NCBI GenBank assembly: GCA_900551705.1
Contig: URWY01000011.1
Coordinates: 1 to 26,352 of the forward strand
Direction: 5' to 3'
DNA: 26,352 nt
DNA from: an uncultured Bacillota bacterium
GTDB taxonomy: Bacteria > Bacillota > Clostridia > Christensenellales > UBA1242
Numbering within the stretch: the first letter of the stretch is position 1; each line of letters starts with the position of its first letter. The translations under genes and the position numbers were made by a program. This document shows, one piece after another, positions 22,449 to 26,352 of this stretch. Under the pieces are notes generated by a model. It was not told the origin of the DNA and ran no database searches. It saw only the letters and a list, made by a program, of their open reading frames with translations.

Positions 22449-23093
22449 TATTTTAAAAGTGTTTTTCTTTGTTTTTTCTTCACTTCTAGCAACACAAAAT
22501 GTGTTGCTTTTTAAACTTTTCGTGACTGTTGTTCCCGCAGCGATAAAGCAGTTATCTCCTATTTCAATGGGAGCAATTAAATTGCAGTTGCAACCCAAAA
22601 AGACATCATTACCAATTATGGTTTTAAACTTTTGTTTGCCGTTGTAATTTGCAATCACCACGCCACAACCAAAGTTTACTCTTTCCCCGACTGTTGAGTC
22701 ACCAATATAGGTCAAATGTGCGCACTTTGTGCCGTTATTTATAGTTGAATTTTTGATCTCAACAAAGTTGCCAATTCGAAGATTATCTTTTAATTTTGAA
22801 TTTTGCTTTATATGCGCAAATGGTCCAATAGTGCAATTTGCCCCCACTTCGCTATCTGAAATTTCAGATTTTTTCACAATTGTATTTTCGCCTATTTTCG
22901 AGTTCGTTATCGTTGAAAGCGAAGTAATTTCCGCCCCACTTGCGATATGGCTATCGCCATAAATTTCAACGAATGCCCCAATGATTGCCCCGCGGTCAAT
23001 TTGCACTTTTTTATCAATTCTAACCGTGTCTAAGTTGTCAAAATAAACTGTTTTTGATAGCCTTTTTAATTTTTTTTTACTCATTAATTCCAT
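22443..23093 (-). CDS. Stand-alone GlmU-type acetyltransferase domain (left-handed beta-helix)
   Basis: The 216-aa protein consists of hexapeptide repeats (IGxx, VGxx) and aligns by eye with the C-terminal half of GlmU: GPFAHIK, GNFVEIKNSTI, CAHLTYIGD (catalytic-type His), ANYNG, FKTIIGNDVFLG and AAGTTVTK. GlmU's C-domain acetylates glucosamine-1-phosphate. The N-terminal uridylyltransferase domain is absent, and the frame starts where the helix begins. The Arg of FAHIRP is Lys here and NYDG is NYNG, so the substrate could differ. Start at 23093 or 23084 is uncertain, since neither has a good ribosome site. It follows rpmF but a terminator lies between. Confidence 0.85.
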   Translation of the reverse strand: MELMSKKKLKRLSKTVYFDNLDTVRIDKKVQIDRGAIIGAFVEIYGDSHIASGAEITSLSTITNSKIGENTIVKKSEISDSEVGANCTIGPFAHIKQNSKLKDNLRIGNFVEIKNSTINNGTKCAHLTYIGDSTVGERVNFGCGVVIANYNGKQKFKTIIGNDVFLGCNCNLIAPIEIGDNCFIAAGTTVTKSLKSNTFCVARSEEKTKKNTFKIS

Positions 23094-23133
23094 ATTATTT
23101 ATTTATACAATTTTATGAAATTATGTTATTACA

Positions 23134-23158
23134 TAAAAAACTCTCCAATTCGGAGAGT
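23134..23158 (-). terminator. Terminator of rpmF
   Basis: ACTCTCC (23140-23146) and GGAGAGT (23152-23158) form a perfect stem with a 5-nt loop. On the minus strand it is followed by six T just past the rpmF stop. Confidence 0.9.
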
Positions 23159-23164
23159 GTAAAA

Positions 23165-23362
23165 TTAATTTTCTTTTTTATCTTTTTCAACTTCAACAAC
23201 TTTTTTGCCTTTGTAAGTTCCGCAATTTTTGCAAACTTTATGAGGGGCTTTAAGTTCGTGGCATTCTGGGCATTCAACTAATGTTGGAGCACTTACTTTA
23301 AAATTGTTTGAATTTCTTGTGTTTCTTCTTGCTTTGGAAACTTTACGCTTTGGAACTGCCAT
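23165..23362 (-). CDS. rpmF: Ribosomal protein L32
   Basis: L32 is a small protein of the large ribosomal subunit. The 65-aa product has the diagnostic N-terminus AVPKRKVSKARRNTRNS and a four-cysteine zinc site (CPEC and CKNC), so this is the zinc-binding form. GGGAGG precedes the ATG at ideal spacing. It has its own near-perfect promoter and terminator although it lies 76 nt after ackA. The yceD/DUF177 gene that usually precedes rpmF is missing between them. Confidence 0.98.
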   Translation of the reverse strand: MAVPKRKVSKARRNTRNSNNFKVSAPTLVECPECHELKAPHKVCKNCGTYKGKKVVEVEKDKKEN

Positions 23363-23404
23363 AATATCCTCCCTTTTGTGTATCTTTCAAATTTTTACTA
23401 TGCC

Positions 23405-23432
23405 ATTATAGCATAAATCTTTTATTTGTCAA
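23405..23432 (-). promoter_or_regulatory. Consensus promoter of rpmF
   Basis: Minus strand: -35 TTGACA (23427-23432), 16-bp spacer, -10 TATAAT (23405-23410) preceded by TGC (extended -10). All three elements match consensus, making it the strongest promoter in the window by sequence. It starts 7 nt past the ackA stop. Confidence 0.85.
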
Positions 23433-23438
23433 CAATTT

Positions 23439-24641
23439 TTAACCTAAATTTGACAATCTTATTGTATCTCTTGCAATTACAAGCTCTTCGTTTGTTGGAA
23501 TTCTGAAAACTTTTACTTTTGAATCTGCTGTTGAAATTTCCTCAGATGTTCCTCTTGGTAAGTGATTGTTCTTCTCAACATCAATTTTAATTCCGAAACA
23601 ATCCATATCTCTAAGAACCAATTCTCTTAAATCTTCTTGGTTTTCGCCAATTCCGCCTGTGAATACAATAGCGTCAACACCGTTCATTGCTGCAATGTAT
23701 GAACCAATGTATTTTTTAATTCTGTAAGCCATCATTGGAACAACAAGTTTTGCTCTTTCATTGCCTTCTTCTGCTGCTTTGTTGATATCTCTCATATCGC
23801 TAGATACGCCAGAAATACCAAGTGCGCCACATTTCTTGTTCAAATATGTCACCATTTCGCCTGCTGTTAAGCCTTCTTTTTCAGCCAAAAAGCCTGCAAC
23901 TGAGCCGTCTACATCGCCTGACCTTGTTCCCATAATCAAACCTTCAAGTGGTGTGAAGCCCATTGATGTGTCCACACTGTGTCCGCCCTTAACCGCTGCC
24001 ACTGATGAACCATTGCCAAGGTGAACAGTGATAATTTTCAAATCTTCAACATTCTTGCCAAGAACTTTTGCAACTTCGCCTGAAACAAATTTGTGGCTTG
24101 TTCCGTGGAAACCATATCTTCTAACCTTCCAATCTTCATAAGCTTCATAAGGCACAGCATATAAAAATGCTTCTTTTGGCATTTGTGCATGGAATGCAGT
24201 GTCAAATACTGCAACATTTGGAACATTTGGCATCGCTTTTTGACAAGCATATATTCCAGCAATGTTAGCAGGCATGTGAAGTGGTCCAAGTGGTTTTAAA
24301 CTTTCCAAATTCTTTAAAACTTCTTCATCAACAAGCACGCTGTCTGTGTATATTTCCCCACCATGAAGAACCCTGTGACCAACTGCTTGAATTTCTTGCA
24401 AACTTGAAATTACGCCTTCTTTTTCGTCTGTGAGCAATTTCAAAACCAAACTCATTGCAACATTATGGTCTGGCATTGGTGTTACAACTTCCTTTTTAAC
24501 GCCATTGATTGTGTATCCAATAAATGAACCATCAATTCCTATTTTTTCACAATTTCCTTTTGCAAGCACGCTTTCATTTTCCATATCAAAAAGTTGGAAT
24601 TTCAATGAAGAACTGCCAGCATTTACAACTAAAACTTTCAT
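23439..24641 (-). CDS. ackA: Acetate kinase
   Basis: AckA converts acetyl phosphate and ADP to acetate and ATP, completing the pathway begun by Pta. The 400-aa protein has typical length and the acetokinase signatures: VLVVNAGSSSLKFQLF at the N-terminus, GHRVLHGGE near residue 90, AVFDTAFHAQMP, RYGFHGTSHK near residue 175, HLGNGSS, GTRSGDVD near 241, and TNEELVIARDT near the C-terminus. GGAG lies 6 nt before the ATG. A strong promoter lies just upstream. No terminator is seen between it and rpmF, so read-through into rpmF is possible. Confidence 0.98.
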   Translation of the reverse strand: MKVLVVNAGSSSLKFQLFDMENESVLAKGNCEKIGIDGSFIGYTINGVKKEVVTPMPDHNVAMSLVLKLLTDEKEGVISSLQEIQAVGHRVLHGGEIYTDSVLVDEEVLKNLESLKPLGPLHMPANIAGIYACQKAMPNVPNVAVFDTAFHAQMPKEAFLYAVPYEAYEDWKVRRYGFHGTSHKFVSGEVAKVLGKNVEDLKIITVHLGNGSSVAAVKGGHSVDTSMGFTPLEGLIMGTRSGDVDGSVAGFLAEKEGLTAGEMVTYLNKKCGALGISGVSSDMRDINKAAEEGNERAKLVVPMMAYRIKKYIGSYIAAMNGVDAIVFTGGIGENQEDLRELVLRDMDCFGIKIDVEKNNHLPRGTSEEISTADSKVKVFRIPTNEELVIARDTIRLSNLG

Positions 24642-24671
24642 ATTTTCTCCTTACTAAAACTAAACTATCAA

Positions 24672-24700
24672 ATAGTATAACATAATTCAAATTTTGTCAA
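24672..24700 (-). promoter_or_regulatory. Promoter of ackA
   Basis: Minus strand: perfect -35 TTGACA (24695-24700), 17-bp spacer, -10 TACTAT (24672-24677). An overlapping TGTTATACT could act as an extended -10 with a shorter spacer. Confidence 0.75.
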
Positions 24701-24729
24701 CGCTTTTGACTAGATTACTCAAATTTTCA

Positions 24730-24758
24730 TTGCAAAAATCGACAAAAATCAATCTAAA
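24730..24758 (+). promoter_or_regulatory. Possible promoter of the toxin-antitoxin pair
   Basis: -35 TTGCAA (24730-24735), 17-bp spacer, -10 TCTAAA (24753-24758), about 100 nt before the first gene. The intervening leader contains two short inverted repeats, CGCTTT/AAAGCG (24818-24831) and GTTTA/TAAAC (24831-24844), ending just before the ribosome site. They may be operator or leader structures. Confidence 0.35.
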
Positions 24759-24860
24759 AACACAACATAAAATTTAAAACAAAAACCAAACTAAGATTAA
24801 ACCAGTTCGACATATTTCGCTTTTCAAAGCGTTTAAAAATAAACTTTTAAGGAGATAATT

Positions 24861-25088
24861 ATGCAGTTTGAAAAATATAAAAACGAACTCGAAAACATTA
24901 AAATCAGTGAGCCTGACCAAAAACTTTTAAACGAAATCTCGCATACACTGACAATAAGACAGGAAGATTTCAAAACTTTCCTTCTCAGCGACCAAGAAAC
25001 CTTGATTGCTCGCGAGAACGATTTTAACGAAATCGAAAGTCTAAAAAACTATGAAAGGACTTTAAATGCTGGAAAAAACGGAAATTAA
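24861..25088 (+). CDS. Putative antitoxin-like small acidic protein
   Basis: A 75-aa hydrophilic protein, acidic by count (15 Asp/Glu against 10 Lys/Arg), probably helical, with no recognisable MazE/AbrB, ribbon-helix-helix or Phd motif. AAGGAG sits 6 nt before the ATG. Its last 23 nt overlap the MazF-like gene in another frame, the usual toxin-antitoxin arrangement with the antitoxin first. Its antitoxin role is inferred from position, size and charge only. It could instead be an unrelated regulator. Confidence 0.65.
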   Translation: MQFEKYKNELENIKISEPDQKLLNEISHTLTIRQEDFKTFLLSDQETLIARENDFNEIESLKNYERTLNAGKNGN

Positions 25089-25428
25089 ACGCGGCGAAAT
25101 ATACTATGCTGACCTCAGTCCCGTTGTTGGGAGTGAGCAAGGCGGCGTGCGCCCTGTTTTGATTATCCAAAACGATGTAGGAAACAAATATAGCCCAACC
25201 GTAATCGTTGCAGCAATAACAAGCCAAATTAACAAAGCAAAAATTCCAACACATGTTGAACTCTCCGCTTTGCAATATAATTTACCAAAAGATAGCGTTG
25301 TTCTACTGGAACAAATAAGAACGATAGATAAACGCCGTTTAAAAGACAAATTATCAGTCCTTGACAGCGAGAAAATGCACAAAGTAAACCTTGCCATGCT
25401 AATAAGTCTTGGCTACGGCACAAAATAA
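25066..25428 (+). CDS. mazF: MazF/PemK-family endoribonuclease toxin
   Basis: MazF toxins cleave mRNA at short specific sequences and are held inactive by an antitoxin. The 120-aa protein has the full family pattern: RGEIYYADLSPVVGSEQGG at residues 9-27, RPVLIIQND with the conserved Arg, VIVAAITSQ with the conserved Thr/Ser, THVEL, and the C-terminal SVVLLEQIRTIDK. It most resembles the Firmicute EndoA type. The ATG has AGGA 6 nt upstream, inside the preceding gene. A bidirectional terminator overlaps its stop codon. Confidence 0.95.
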   Translation: MLEKTEIKRGEIYYADLSPVVGSEQGGVRPVLIIQNDVGNKYSPTVIVAAITSQINKAKIPTHVELSALQYNLPKDSVVLLEQIRTIDKRRLKDKLSVLDSEKMHKVNLAMLISLGYGTK

Positions 25429-25454
25429 AAACTCTCTCGGGCTGAGAGAGTTTT
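25428..25454. terminator. Bidirectional terminator between mazF and the surface protein gene
   Basis: AAAACTCTCTC (25428-25438) and GAGAGAGTTTT (25444-25454) form a perfect 11-bp stem with a 5-nt loop. T tracts follow in both directions. It serves the convergent mazF and the gene ending at 25473. Confidence 0.9.
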
Positions 25455-25472
25455 ATTTCCTGGTTTTAAAAA

Positions 25473-26352
25473 TTAAGCTTTTTTAGTATACATGTCATAA
25501 CCTGCTTTGTCACTTGCCTCCGCTTTTGTAAACGAATTTGTAATATATGTCCCAACTGTTAAGCCGGTTTTAATATATAACTTGCTTGCATACCAAACCA
25601 ATGAAGTGTTCGATGAGCTTTCCGACTCGGTTAAATTCGCAACAGCGGCAGAATCAATTATATATTCTGGACCAGCTGCATCACCTGGCTTTACATGGAA
25701 ACAATAAGCACCCAACTCAGAAACTGTGGAAGGAATTTTAATAGTTGATAAAAATGAACATTCTTCAAAAGCACTCCCACCGATTTTTGTAATTCCTTCT
25801 GGTATTTCAACACTTGTCAATGTCTTATTCATATAAAATGCCATGCCGTTTATTGCTGTAACTGTCTTTTTGTCGCCACTAATTCCTGTTGCTTCACAAA
25901 GTGCATCAAATGTGATTGTTATATTTGGATATTCTGTCATAAAATCGGCATTTTCTGCAAGGCTATTATAAACCCATTCGTCCAACGAATCCCTATTATC
26001 ATACTTAGTTCCATTAACATAGCATGGATATTGAATTATAGATTCCTTAGTCATGAATAATGGCTCAACAAACTCACGATAAGTACTATATCCTTCAAAT
26101 CTTAATTTGAAACTTCTTGTTCTTACTTTCAAACTTGTTGGAAGATTGTTTAAAATAGTTTCACTTCCAAAATATCCAACAATAGCAATTTGTCCTTTCG
26201 GCAATGTTTCGGTTATTAAATCATCTCCATAACCACTCATTGTAATAGTATCGCTAAATGCAAAACCAGTATATTCACTATCGCTAAACCAACCAACAAT
26301 ATAACCTTTAACTGTTCCGTGAGATTCATCAGCCAAAACTTGAATTTGTGAA
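25473..26352 (-). CDS. BspA/leucine-rich-repeat surface protein, C-terminal part only
   Basis: The frame is open to the right window edge, so the N-terminus is missing; the TTG at 26336 is not a credible start. The visible 290-odd residues contain GYIVGWFSDSEYTGFAF, which recalls the bacterial InlB/Listeria-Bacteroides repeat found in surface proteins, then a region with GYSTYREFV and CYVNGTKYDN. A BspA-type LRR stretch follows at about 180-220 residues from the right edge (LTSVEIPEGITKIGGSAF, STIKIPSTVSELGAYCF). The chain ends in a Lys-Ala tail (YTKKA), with no LPXTG anchor or membrane helix at its C-terminus. A secreted or adhesin-like role is likely from family knowledge. Confidence 0.8.
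   Translation of the reverse strand, partial: SQIQVLADESHGTVKGYIVGWFSDSEYTGFAFSDTITMSGYGDDLITETLPKGQIAIVGYFGSETILNNLPTSLKVRTRSFKLRFEGYSTYREFVEPLFMTKESIIQYPCYVNGTKYDNRDSLDEWVYNSLAENADFMTEYPNITITFDALCEATGISGDKKTVTAINGMAFYMNKTLTSVEIPEGITKIGGSAFEECSFLSTIKIPSTVSELGAYCFHVKPGDAAGPEYIIDSAAVANLTESESSSNTSLVWYASKLYIKTGLTVGTYITNSFTKAEASDKAGYDMYTKKA

Noticed and set aside
23084..23093. Choosing the GlmU-like start at 23093 or 23084 by ribosome site
   Set aside because: Neither start has a convincing site, so the longer form was kept and the uncertainty stated.

Overview
The window is AT-rich bacterial chromosome, uses the standard code, and is densely packed with conserved housekeeping genes. Low-GC Gram-positive markers point to the Firmicutes: FtsA/FtsZ, long-form HPF, Asp23 with a YloV/FakA-type protein, RecX, a SpoVB-like flippase and a YlbJ-like sporulation membrane protein. 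An uncultured, anaerobic, acetate-forming gut clostridial lineage is my best guess. No 16S rRNA or other decisive taxonomic marker is present. No stretch longer than about 300 bases lacks a gene, and I see no tRNA, rRNA or CRISPR array.

Layout. Positions 1-192 hold a poly-G edge, two hairpins and a possible worn IS end. Positions 193-6224 are all on the minus strand: a lipoprotein HtrA-type protease with collagen-like repeats, then ftsA-ftsZ, preceded by hpf-thiI. Positions 6373-8755 hold three unassigned genes: a membrane-anchored secreted protein, a lipoprotein and a cytoplasmic protein that appears leaderless. Positions 8868-12420 (plus) hold a P-type ATPase overlapping recF. Positions 12413-14674 (minus) hold DUF3343, a SpoVB-like flippase and HU. 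Divergent to these is a cysteine desulfurase, followed by convergent ddl, yloV, asp23 and pta on the minus strand. Then come ylbJ, recX and acpS (plus), a GlmU C-domain-only acyltransferase, rpmF and ackA (minus), a MazF-type toxin with an unfamiliar partner (plus), and the 3' end of a BspA/LRR-type surface protein running off the right edge.

How the genes relate. FtsA and FtsZ form the division ring. Pta and AckA together make ATP and acetate from acetyl-CoA although their genes are separated. Ddl, the GlmU-like acetyltransferase and possibly the SpoVB-like flippase feed the cell envelope. AcpS and the YloV/FakA protein belong to lipid metabolism. ThiI needs a sulfur donor that a cysteine desulfurase could supply. 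RecF and RecX serve recombination.

Most genes have clear Shine-Dalgarno sites, and several sigma-A-type promoters with 16-17 bp spacers can be read. The most unusual signals are two promoters whose predicted transcription start is the A of the ATG (the 262-aa protein and recX), a promoter whose -35 lies in the loop of the upstream gene's terminator, the collagen/HtrA lipoprotein fusion, the stand-alone GlmU acetyltransferase domain, and the MazF partner with no recognisable MazE fold.
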